Source: Thermoleophilaceae bacterium
Lineage (GTDB): Bacteria > Actinomycetota > Thermoleophilia > Solirubrobacterales > Thermoleophilaceae
DNA length: 12,154 bases
Direction of reading: 5' to 3'
Assembly (NCBI GenBank): GCA_013812065.1
Contig: JACCUC010000256.1
Location: 1 to 12,154 of the forward strand
Positions 1 to 6,971 of this stretch are shown piece after piece. The notes beneath the pieces are model-generated. The model was not told the origin of the DNA and made no database searches. It saw only the letters and a list, made by a program, of their open reading frames with translations. Positions within the stretch are counted from its first letter, which is position 1. Each line of letters opens with the position of its first letter. A program made the translations under genes and the position numbers.

Positions 1-1022
1 CTCCTGGCGCGCCGGGCGGGTGTCAGGCCCCGCGCCGTCTTCGGGTCCGGCCGCCGCCGGCGCGCCCTCAGCGGCCTCCTCCACGGTCAGCGGCGCGGCG
101 ATGTCCTCGAGGCTCGCCTTCTCGGCCTTGAGCCCGAACAGCAGCTCGACGACGCCTCCCATCGCCATCACCACGCCGCCGATCACGAACGCGATGGCTA
201 CGGGGCCGCGCTCGTCGGTGGCGACGAGCTGGCCGAAGAGCAGCGGACCGCTGATCCCGCCGACCGCCGTCCCCAACGCGTAGAAGAACGCGATCGCGAG
301 CGCCCGCGTCTCCATCGGGAAGATCTCGCTCACCGTGAGGTAGGCCGCGCTCGCGCCGGGCGGAGGCGAAGAAGAACGTCAGCATCACGAGGGCCATGAA
401 GAACCACGGGCTGTCGATCACCTCCGTCACGAAGAGCGCCGCCAGCGCCACCGCGACCGCCGCCGAGCCCAGGTAGCAGCCCGCGATCATCGGTTTTCGC
501 CCGACGGTGTCGAACAGGCGCCCGAGCGTCAAGGGACCGAGGAAGTTGCTGAGCGCGTAGACGACGAAGAAGATCGGCACCGTCGCCGACGCCACCCCGA
601 AGAACGTGTGAGCAGCGTGCCGAGGTTGAAGGTGATTCCGTTGTACATGAAGGCCTGGCCGACGAACAGCGAGAAGCCGAGCACGGCGCGCCTCGGGTAG
701 AGCTTGAAGGCGACGCGGGCGATCTCCCGGAAGGGGATCGCGCGGCGCTGGCGGACGGTCAGGCTCTGGCCGGCCTCGGACAGCTCCTGGCCGGTCTCCT
801 CGCGGATCTCCTCCTCGATGCCGCCCACGACCCGTTCGGCCTCCTCCTCCTGGCCGTGGATGAACAGCCAGCGCGGGTCTCGGGCACGTGGCGGCGGACG
901 AACAGGATCACCAGGCCGAGCACCGCCCCGAGCCCGAACGCCAGCCGCCAGCCGACCCCGCCGAGGAGATCCACGACGAGAATTGCCGCGCGTGCCAGGC
1001 CCCGTCGCGCAGCCAGCGAGTG
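1..1022 (-). pseudogene. Degenerate MFS sugar/metabolite transporter (frameshifted, 5'-truncated, runs off window)
   Basis: Conserved MFS sequence lies in three minus-strand frames. From about 1022 to 882 it reads GVGWRLAFGLGAVLGL then RRHVPE. After a one-base loss near 880 the frame changes and continues with PRWLFIHG to NLGTLL. A second break near 607 leads to TFFGVASATVPIFFVVYALS and the MFS loop motif DTVGRKP. A third near 361 leads to AAYLTVSEIFPMETRALAIA and GISGPLLFGQL. Joined, these give about 340 residues covering roughly the C-terminal half (helices 5/6 to 12) of a sugar-porter or metabolite:H+ symporter-like protein. The N-terminal helices are absent: the upstream frame meets a stop at 1023-1025 and has no start. 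The C-terminal tail is acidic and Ala-rich, and is still open at base 1. Three indels plus truncation favour a decayed gene; clustered sequencing errors could explain the indels but not the missing N-terminus. The former substrate is unknown. Confidence 0.85.
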
Positions 1023-1037
1023 TCAGCCATCTGACAC
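1020..1037. promoter_or_regulatory. Perfect inverted repeat, GTGTCAG-4-CTGACAC
   Basis: Seven-base arms GTGTCAG (1020-1026) and CTGACAC (1031-1037) are separated by CCAT. The site sits exactly where recognisable MFS sequence stops and about 147 bp upstream of the plus-strand gene at 1184. It has the shape of a dimeric repressor operator, or could form a small hairpin. No regulator gene is present here and no family can be named from the motif. The rest of the gap (1038-1183) shows no clear -10/-35 pair. Confidence 0.4.
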
Positions 1038-1183
1038 CCGAGCGCCCCGCTTTACCGGCGGTTGAAGAAGCGAGGCAAGGGTTCGGCCGACGATGACTGA
1101 GCCCCGGTCGCCGTGGTTCTGCCTCCTGCGGCCAGTCCTCGTCCGACCAGCGTGAGTCAACATCGCAACGAAGGGAGAGCGCC

Positions 1184-2080
1184 ATGACGGCAGGTCAGCC
1201 TGAGGAGGCGTCGGACTCCGGCAAGGGGTCTCGGCGGCCACGACTCGGACTCGGACTCGTCCTCGTCCTCGGGCTGGTGATCGGAGCCGGTATCGGGCTG
1301 GTCGTCGGGATCTTGGCCTTCGACGGCGACGGCGACGTCGACGATCGCGAGGTCAGCCAGCGGCCCATCTTCGACACGACCCTCCAGCGGATCGTCGCGG
1401 GCCCCGAGCCCTTCTTCGGCGACCCGGTCGTCGTCGGCGGGCAGGTCAGGGAGATCATCTCTCCTCGAGCCTTCACGGTCGGGCAGCCGGGCTTCTTCGG
1501 GCCAGACCTGCTCGTGGTCACGAAGGCGCCGGTCACCGCCCCCACCGGGCGATCGAGCTCGCGCCCAATCCTCGAAGGCGACTTCGTCGGCGTCGCCGGC
1601 GAGGTCCAGAAGTTCGACATCGGCGGGTTCGAGCGTTTCGCGGGCACGGAGCTGACCAGGGAGTTCGACTCGTTCGTCGGCGACGACCTCGCAGAACGCG
1701 AGGGCGAGCCCGCGGTGCGAGCCGCGCGTGTCGTCTTCGACTCTCGCGCCACGATCGTCGCGGAGGCGGGCTCGGTCGAGGAGATCGTCGAGCGACCGAA
1801 CGATTTCTACGGGAAGATCACCTCGGTGAGCGGCGAGGTCAGCGAGGTGCTCCCGTCCGGGGTGCTCAGGATCGATGACCAGCTCGTGGCCCTCACCGCC
1901 GACTTCGCCCAACGCCGCCCACGGGAGGGCGACCGGGTCCGGATCGTCGGTCCGGTCCGACCCTTCGACCCGGATCAGCTGCGCGAGGGCGGTGGGGGCC
2001 GCGCGGACGACGAGGTGCTCGGCAATCTCGCGAACCGCCCGGCGATCGTCGCCCAGTCGCTCGAGATAGAAGAGGAGTAG
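1184..2080 (+). CDS. Membrane-anchored protein with two similar OB-like modules, function unknown
   Basis: I do not recognise a named family. The 298-residue protein has a short polar N-terminus with a basic stretch (GKGSRRPR, 13-20), one strong hydrophobic helix (about 21-46), then an acidic outer region, which fits a single N-terminal anchor with the bulk outside the membrane. Two modules look alike. The first (about 66-197) has GPEPFFGDPVVVGGQV, then EGDFVGVAGEVQKFD, and ends RATIVAEAGSVEE. The second (about 198-298) has ERPNDFYGKITSVSGEV, then REGDRVRIVGPVRPFD, and ends RPAIVAQSLEIEE. The repeated 'G-x-V-x-GEV ... EGDxVxxxG' layout suggests small beta-barrels of OB type binding a ligand or partner. 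No catalytic motif or cysteine is visible. The ATG is preceded by AAGGGAGA (1171-1178) at good spacing. It is transcribed alone, converging on the GH15 gene 39 bp downstream. Confidence 0.85.
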   Translation: MTAGQPEEASDSGKGSRRPRLGLGLVLVLGLVIGAGIGLVVGILAFDGDGDVDDREVSQRPIFDTTLQRIVAGPEPFFGDPVVVGGQVREIISPRAFTVGQPGFFGPDLLVVTKAPVTAPTGRSSSRPILEGDFVGVAGEVQKFDIGGFERFAGTELTREFDSFVGDDLAEREGEPAVRAARVVFDSRATIVAEAGSVEEIVERPNDFYGKITSVSGEVSEVLPSGVLRIDDQLVALTADFAQRRPREGDRVRIVGPVRPFDPDQLREGGGGRADDEVLGNLANRPAIVAQSLEIEEE

Positions 2081-2119
2081 CCGCGCGGGGCGGTGGTGGC
2101 GTCAGGACCGGCGCGAGGC

Positions 2120-3895
2120 TCAGAAACGGTCCTGTTCGATCGCGCACTCGAGCAACATCGCGTGCACGAATGCCTGAGGCAGGTTGCCGCGCAGCTGGCG
2201 CTGCTCGACGTCGAACTCCTCCGACAGCAGCCCGGGCGGCCCGCATGCAGCGCGGGCGCGCTCGAACCAGCGCGCGGCGGCGACGCGATCTCCCTGCTGG
2301 CCCCATGCCAGGGCGAGCAGGAAGTTACACAGCAGGAAGGCTCCCTCGGCCGCGCCGAGCGGGCGGGCGTCGGGACGGAAGCGGTAGGCGTACCCCTCCT
2401 GGGTCAGGTCGCTGTCGATCGCCCGCAGAGTGGCCACCGAGCGCGGGTCGTCCGGCGGGACCCCGCCGCGCAGAGGGGGGATCAGCAGCGCGGCGTCGAG
2501 CCGCTCGTCGCCGACGGCGCGCTGCCAGCGCCCCGATGGGTGCGTTGCGCGCCGGGCGGTGTCGGCGACTAGCGTGTCGGCGAGCGACAGCCACCTCGCC
2601 GCCCGCTCGCCGCCCGGGCCGATCTCGCTCGCCTGGCGCAGCCCGGCCGCGCAGATGAGCCGGCTGTGCGTCCACTCGGCCGGCTCGAGCTCCCAGATCC
2701 CGGCGTCGTACTCGCGCCAGCGCTCGGCGATCGCGTCGGCTGCGACCTCGATCGCGCGCCAGCCCTCGGCGTCGAGGTGGTCATGACGGGCGGCGGCGGC
2801 GAAGAGCAGCAGCGCCTCGCCGAAGGCGTCGAGCTGGAACTGGCGGTTGACCCAGTTGCCGACGACGGCACTACCTCCGGGGTAGCCGGCCAGATCGAGG
2901 TCGCGCTGATCAGGGACGTCGTCGCCCGCGACCGTATAGGCCGGACGCAACCGGGGGCCGTCCTCGAGCAGCCGCTCGCGCACGAAGCGCACCGCGTCGT
3001 CGAGCAGCTGGTGGGGGCCGGCCTTGGCGACGGCCTGCCCGGCGAAGGCCTGGTCGCGGATCCACGCGTAGCGGTAGTCGTAGTTGCGTCCGGCGCGGGC
3101 CCGCTCGGGTAGCGACATCGTCGCCGCGGCAACCATCGCTCCGCTCGTGCTCGTGAGACCCGCGAGCACCGCAAGGGCGTGGCGCGAGTCCCGCGGCGCG
3201 ATCGAGCCGTCGACCGCCGGAACGCGCTCACGCCACGCCGCCTCGGTGCCCTCCCACGCGCGATCGGGATCGGCCGCCTCGGGAGGCTCGTGAGCATCGA
3301 TGGTGAGCACGAGGTCGTGGTGCCCGCCCTCCTCGACGTCGAGCTCCATCGTGAGCGCCTGCCCTCCGACCTCGGTCTTCTCGACCCGGGCGTGCGACCC
3401 CCCGGTCCAGCAGAAGTGCGCACCGGCGACCGTGCCGCGCCAGTTACCGTCCTCGTCCCGGGCGAGATCCCGAACGGGCTCGCCGCCGAACCGCCCGCAG
3501 AGGTTGAGCACGACATCGACGCGAGCGCGGCCGGCGGTAGCGTGCACGCGCCGCAGGACCACCGCCCGGTCGGTACGCGCGGGCAGCGCGAGTGCCTCCC
3601 GGCACTCGACGATGCCATTCTCCTCGGTGGTCCAGCGGCTGCGCCAGATGAGCCCGCCCGCCTCGTAGTGGCCGCCCCACACGAACCGGGGCTTGGGCGT
3701 GACCGCGTAGGCCCCGCGGCCTCCGACGAGCGAGGAGAACAGGGCGTCGTCGTGCCAGCGCGGAAAGCACATGAAGACGAAGTCGCCGCGCGGACCGACG
3801 AGCACCCCGCGTTCTCCGTCGGCGAGCAGGGCGTACTCACGCAGGACGTTCGGCTGGGCGAGGCCCGGCTCGAGCGTGTGGCCGCGGTCGCTCAC
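2120..3895 (-). CDS. Glycoside hydrolase family 15 (glucoamylase/trehalase-like), cytoplasmic
   Basis: This is a 591-residue protein, about the usual length for actinobacterial GH15 enzymes, which hydrolyse alpha-glucosidic bonds (glucoamylase, glucodextranase or trehalase activity) with inversion, releasing glucose. Residues 1-230 form the N-terminal beta-sandwich; the rest is the (alpha/alpha)6 barrel. Visible motifs are NYDYRYAWIRD (271-281, substrate pocket), GIWELEPAEWTHSR (399-412) with E402 as expected general acid, and GLLSEEFD (555-562) with E559 or E560 as general base. All key residues are present. No signal peptide or membrane segment is seen, so the substrate is probably an internal alpha-glucoside such as trehalose or a glycogen-derived oligosaccharide; which one cannot be read from sequence. 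The open frame runs far upstream, but the GTG at 3895 is chosen because homology-like sequence begins there and GTGA overlaps the SDR stop codon by 4 bases, implying translational coupling. No strong Shine-Dalgarno precedes it. Confidence 0.93.
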   Translation of the reverse strand: MSDRGHTLEPGLAQPNVLREYALLADGERGVLVGPRGDFVFMCFPRWHDDALFSSLVGGRGAYAVTPKPRFVWGGHYEAGGLIWRSRWTTEENGIVECREALALPARTDRAVVLRRVHATAGRARVDVVLNLCGRFGGEPVRDLARDEDGNWRGTVAGAHFCWTGGSHARVEKTEVGGQALTMELDVEEGGHHDLVLTIDAHEPPEAADPDRAWEGTEAAWRERVPAVDGSIAPRDSRHALAVLAGLTSTSGAMVAAATMSLPERARAGRNYDYRYAWIRDQAFAGQAVAKAGPHQLLDDAVRFVRERLLEDGPRLRPAYTVAGDDVPDQRDLDLAGYPGGSAVVGNWVNRQFQLDAFGEALLLFAAAARHDHLDAEGWRAIEVAADAIAERWREYDAGIWELEPAEWTHSRLICAAGLRQASEIGPGGERAARWLSLADTLVADTARRATHPSGRWQRAVGDERLDAALLIPPLRGGVPPDDPRSVATLRAIDSDLTQEGYAYRFRPDARPLGAAEGAFLLCNFLLALAWGQQGDRVAAARWFERARAACGPPGLLSEEFDVEQRQLRGNLPQAFVHAMLLECAIEQDRF

Positions 3896-4896
3896 CGGCC
3901 CGCGCGGAGCACGGCCGCGGCCAGCGCCGCCCCGCCGACGAGCGCTCCGGCGACGAGCGGCCGATGTGTGTTCGCCCAGAGCTGAGGGCTGCGCGACTGC
4001 GCCTGCTCGTCGAAGATCCCGTGCGTCGCCGCCTCGTGCTCGACCGGCTCGAACAGGTTGTCGGGGCGATCGGGGCGGACGGGCATGTCCTGGACCTGCT
4101 GCGACTTGAAGCCGGTGCGCGCGAGGTACCAGTCGGCGAACCAGGGCGCGATCTTGTTGCCGGCGATCGCCTGCACCGCTCCCTTCCCGACCCAGATCTC
4201 GCGGCGGCGGCGGTGTGCGGCGTGGTAGACCGCCTCGGCCGGGATCTCGGGCTGGTAGATCGGCGGAACCGGCTGAGGGTGCTTGGGGAGCTTGGAGCGG
4301 CCCCAGTTGAACTGCGGGGTGTTGACCGCGGGCAGGTGCACGGAGGTGATCCATACCCTGCTCTTTCGGTGCAGGAGCTCGGTGCGCACCGAGTCGGTCA
4401 TGCCGCGCATGGCGAACTTCGCCCCGCAGTAGGCGGCCTGGAGCGGGATCGCGCGGTAGGAGAGCGCCGAGCCGACCTGGACGATCGTCCCGTGGTCGCG
4501 CGGAAGCATCCGCCTGAGCGCCGACATCGTCCCGTAGACGGCACCGAGATAGGTGACCTCGGTCGCGCGCTTGAACTCACCCGGGTCGATCTCGTCGAAG
4601 GGCGCGAACACCGTCGCCATCGCGTCGTTCACCCATACGTCGATCGGGCCGAGCTCGCGCTCGACGCGCTCGGCGGCGGCTTCGACCGCGTCGGCGTCGG
4701 CAACGTCGGTGGGGATGGGGAGCGCCCGGCCCCCGAGCGACTCGACCTCCCCGCGCGCCGCCTCGAGCCCCTTGTGCCCGCGTGCGAGCAGAGCGACGTG
4801 CGCGCCGCGCTTGGCGAAGGCGTGGGCGATCGCCCGTCCGACGCCGCCCGCGGCGCCCGTGACGACCACCACCTCGTTCTTGGCGTTACTGCCCAT
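3892..4896 (-). CDS. Short-chain dehydrogenase/reductase with C-terminal extension and membrane tail
   Basis: This is a 334-residue NAD(P)-dependent oxidoreductase of the classical SDR type, which interconverts an alcohol and a carbonyl; the substrate is unknown. The nucleotide-binding loop TGAAGGVGRAIA starts at residue 13. D64 in PTDVAD probably contacts adenine, and NDAM at 90-93 replaces the common NNAG. The catalytic set is S143, Y156 and K160 (YCGAK). An Arg at 39 (ALLARG), a place that often favours NADP(H), suggests that cofactor. After the normal core (about 250 residues) comes an extension of about 80 residues ending in a hydrophobic helix (313-330) with positively charged residues on both sides, consistent with a C-terminal membrane anchor. 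The ATG is preceded by AGAGGAGA at good spacing. It is the first gene of the minus-strand pair with GH15 and is divergent from the TPP enzyme gene. Confidence 0.93.
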   Translation of the reverse strand: MGSNAKNEVVVVTGAAGGVGRAIAHAFAKRGAHVALLARGHKGLEAARGEVESLGGRALPIPTDVADADAVEAAAERVERELGPIDVWVNDAMATVFAPFDEIDPGEFKRATEVTYLGAVYGTMSALRRMLPRDHGTIVQVGSALSYRAIPLQAAYCGAKFAMRGMTDSVRTELLHRKSRVWITSVHLPAVNTPQFNWGRSKLPKHPQPVPPIYQPEIPAEAVYHAAHRRRREIWVGKGAVQAIAGNKIAPWFADWYLARTGFKSQQVQDMPVRPDRPDNLFEPVEHEAATHGIFDEQAQSRSPQLWANTHRPLVAGALVGGAALAAAVLRAGR

Positions 4897-5118
4897 CGAC
4901 GTCTCCTCTCATCATCTGCGTCGGGCGGACCGCACTCGGCGGCCGTGGTGCGCGTGAAGCATCACACCATGAGGTTGGGGCAGCGGTTTGTCCGCACGCG
5001 GACCGTCGCCGGGCTTTCACCTTCCATCCCCGAACATCGCCCTCGCAAACGCGAGTTCGCGCCTCGCCGAGTGGGTAGGCGCGGACTGAGGTCGAGGCCC
5101 GAGAACAAAGGAGCACCG
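4897..5118. promoter_or_regulatory. Divergent promoter/operator region with GCGGAC half-sites
   Basis: This 222-bp gap must hold the promoters of both divergent operons. GCGGAC occurs at 4925-4930, 4998-5003 and 5081-5086 on plus and inverted at 4990-4995. The two middle copies form a perfect palindrome GTCCGC-AC-GCGGAC (4990-5003), and the 8-mer GCGGACCG occurs at 4925-4932 and 4998-5005. A second inverted repeat, CTCGC-AAAC-GCGAG, lies at 5042-5055. I cannot assign -35/-10 boxes with confidence. One regulator acting on both operons is plausible, but no regulator gene is in the window. Confidence 0.45.
5107..5113 (+). promoter_or_regulatory. Shine-Dalgarno site that fixes the TPP enzyme start
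   Basis: AAAGGAG ends five bases before the ATG at 5119. It decides the start because this frame stays open by chance for over 1.1 kb upstream, across the antisense SDR gene; the sequence upstream of 5119 in this frame is Arg/Val/Leu-rich shadow coding. Confidence 0.8.
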
Positions 5119-6948
5119 ATGTCCGAGAGCACGAGCGTCAAGGTCCCCGGTCTCGCAGAGTCGACGGAGGCCGGCAGCGTCGCGAGCTTCATGCTCGAGC
5201 GCCTGCACGGATGGGGCTGCAACCGCATCTACGGCTATCCCGGCGACGGCATCAACGGCTTCATCGGCGCCTTTCGTGAGGTCGGCGACCGCGTTCAGTT
5301 CACCCAGACCCGCCACGAGGAGATCGCGGCCTTCTGTGCCTCGGCCCACGCCAAGTTCGGCGGCGGCTTCGGGGTCTGCATGGCGACCTCGGGGCCGGGC
5401 GCGATCCACCTCCTCAACGGCCTCTACGACGCCAAGCTCGACCACGTACCGGTCGTCGCGATCGTCGGCCAGCAGAAGCGGATGTCGCTCGGCGGCCACT
5501 TCCAGCAGGAGGTCGACCTGCCGGTCCTCTTCAGCGACGTCGCCGGCGAGTACGTGCACTACTGCATGGCGCCGACCCAGGCCGCCCACCTCGTCGATCG
5601 TGCCGTGCGGATCGCGCTCTCCTACCGCACCGTGACGGCGATCATCATCCCCGAGGACGTCCAGGAGTCGGAGCACCAGGACCCCCCGCGCGCCCACGGG
5701 GCGGTGTTCTCGAGCGGCGACATCACGAAGCCGCGCGTGATCCCCCAGCAGCACGACCTCCAGCGCGCCGCCGAGATCCTCAACAGCGGAGAGAAGGTCG
5801 CGATGATGGTCGGCCAGGGTGCGCGCGCGGCGGCCGAGGAGGTCAAGCAGGTCGCCGAGGTCCTTGGCTGCGGCGTGGCCAAGGCGCTCAACGGCATCGA
5901 CGTCCTCCCCGACGACCTGCCGTACGTGACCGGCTCCTGTGGGCTGCTCGGCACGAAGCCGACGGACGAGATGATGGAGAACTGCGACACCTTCCTCATG
6001 GTCGGGTCGAGCTTCCCCTACTCGGAGTGGCTGCCGAAGCCCGGTCAGGCGCGCGGCGTCGAGATCAACATCGACCCGAAGATGATCGGCATCCGTTATC
6101 CGATGGAGGTCAACCTCGTCGGCGACTCGGCGGAGACGCTCCGTGCGCTCATCCCGATGCTTCAGCGCAAGCCGGACCGCTCCTGGCGCGAGCGGCTCGA
6201 GGGAGAGGTGACCCGCTGGTGGGAGATCCTGGCCGACCGCGCCCAGGAGAGCGCGAACCCGATCAATCCCCAGCTCATCTACCACGAGCTGAGCCCGCGA
6301 CTGCCCGACCGGGTCATCACCACCGCCGACTCGGGGTCGTCGACCAACTGGTGGGCGCGGCAGCTCAAGCTGCGCGAAGGGATGCGGGCCGGGCTCTCGG
6401 GCACGCTCGCGACGATGGCGCCGGCGCTCCCGTACGCGCTGGGGGCCAAGTTCGCACACCCAGACCGGCCGGTGATCGCCTGCATCGGCGACGGCGCGAT
6501 GCAGATGCTCGGCATCAATACGCTGATCGACATCGCGCAGTACTACGAGCAGTGGGAGAACCGCCAGCTCGTGGTCATCGTCCTCAACAACGGCGACCTC
6601 AACCAGGTCACCTGGGAGCAGCGCGTGCTCGCCGGCGACCCGAAGACGCCGGCCACCCAGGACCTGCCCGACTTCCCCTACGCCCGCTACGCGGAGCTGC
6701 TCGGACTGAAGGGCATCCGCGTCGACCAGCCGGAGCAGGTGGCTCCAGGGCTCGATGAGGCGCTCGCCGCCGACCGCCCGGTGGTCTACGAGGCGATCAC
6801 CGACCCGGAGGTGCCGCCGCTGCCGCCGCACATCCGCATGGAGCAGGTCAAGCACATGACGAGCGCGCTCGCGCACGGTGATGAGCACGCCGGGCGGATC
6901 GTCAAAGAGGCGGTCAAGGGAAAGGTCCAGGAGTTCGTCAACCGCTGA
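5119..6948 (+). CDS. Thiamine pyrophosphate-dependent enzyme, pyruvate oxidase/acetolactate synthase superfamily
   Basis: The 609-residue length is typical for this superfamily. The N-terminal pyrimidine-binding domain (about 18-190) carries YGYPGDGINGF and TRHEEIAAF with the ThDP-activating glutamate at E67, followed by ATSGPGAIHLLNGLYDA. A central domain (about 210-350) follows, then the pyrophosphate domain with the ThDP/Mg motif GDG at 457-459 and NN at 490-491 (LNNGDLNQVTWEQ). These enzymes act on 2-keto acids. The best resemblance I can judge is to E. coli PoxB-type pyruvate dehydrogenase (quinone), which turns pyruvate to acetate and CO2 using FAD, but many relatives are only called 'TPP-requiring protein'. 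The protein lacks an obvious amphipathic lipid-binding tail; it ends in a charged helix (KEAVKGKVQEFVNR). It is the first gene of a three-gene plus-strand operon, and the next start is 23 bp after its stop. Substrate: probably pyruvate or another 2-keto acid, by inference. Confidence 0.92.
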   Translation: MSESTSVKVPGLAESTEAGSVASFMLERLHGWGCNRIYGYPGDGINGFIGAFREVGDRVQFTQTRHEEIAAFCASAHAKFGGGFGVCMATSGPGAIHLLNGLYDAKLDHVPVVAIVGQQKRMSLGGHFQQEVDLPVLFSDVAGEYVHYCMAPTQAAHLVDRAVRIALSYRTVTAIIIPEDVQESEHQDPPRAHGAVFSSGDITKPRVIPQQHDLQRAAEILNSGEKVAMMVGQGARAAAEEVKQVAEVLGCGVAKALNGIDVLPDDLPYVTGSCGLLGTKPTDEMMENCDTFLMVGSSFPYSEWLPKPGQARGVEINIDPKMIGIRYPMEVNLVGDSAETLRALIPMLQRKPDRSWRERLEGEVTRWWEILADRAQESANPINPQLIYHELSPRLPDRVITTADSGSSTNWWARQLKLREGMRAGLSGTLATMAPALPYALGAKFAHPDRPVIACIGDGAMQMLGINTLIDIAQYYEQWENRQLVVIVLNNGDLNQVTWEQRVLAGDPKTPATQDLPDFPYARYAELLGLKGIRVDQPEQVAPGLDEALAADRPVVYEAITDPEVPPLPPHIRMEQVKHMTSALAHGDEHAGRIVKEAVKGKVQEFVNR

Positions 6949-6971
6949 GCCCGACGAGAACGAGCCCGCTC

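Noticed and set aside
20..1026. GTGTCAG at 20-26 and again at 1020-1026, exactly 1000 bp apart
   Set aside because: Only seven bases match and the flanks differ; treated as coincidence, not as element ends.
1157..1912. 251-codon minus-strand frame over the membrane-anchored protein gene
   Set aside because: Asp/Arg/Glu-rich shadow without hydrophobic core or ribosome site; the plus-strand frame has a membrane helix, internal repeat and good ribosome site.
2081..2119. Terminator between the converging genes at 2080 and 2120
   Set aside because: The 39-bp gap has no convincing stem-loop or T-run.
3896..4354. Upstream extension of the GH15 frame to a start at 4354
   Set aside because: It lies inside the SDR coding sequence on the same strand, is Arg/Pro/Ala-rich, and GH15-like sequence begins at the GTG at 3895.
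3964..5118. Upstream in-frame extension of the TPP gene by 385 codons
   Set aside because: It runs antisense to the SDR, has no recognisable domain, and AAAGGAG plus ATG at 5119 starts a normal-length protein.
5017..6888. 623-codon open frame antisense to the TPP enzyme
   Set aside because: Its composition (Arg, Val, Asp, His, Leu rich, no motifs) is that of a shadow frame under high GC3; the sense strand encodes a full catalytic enzyme.
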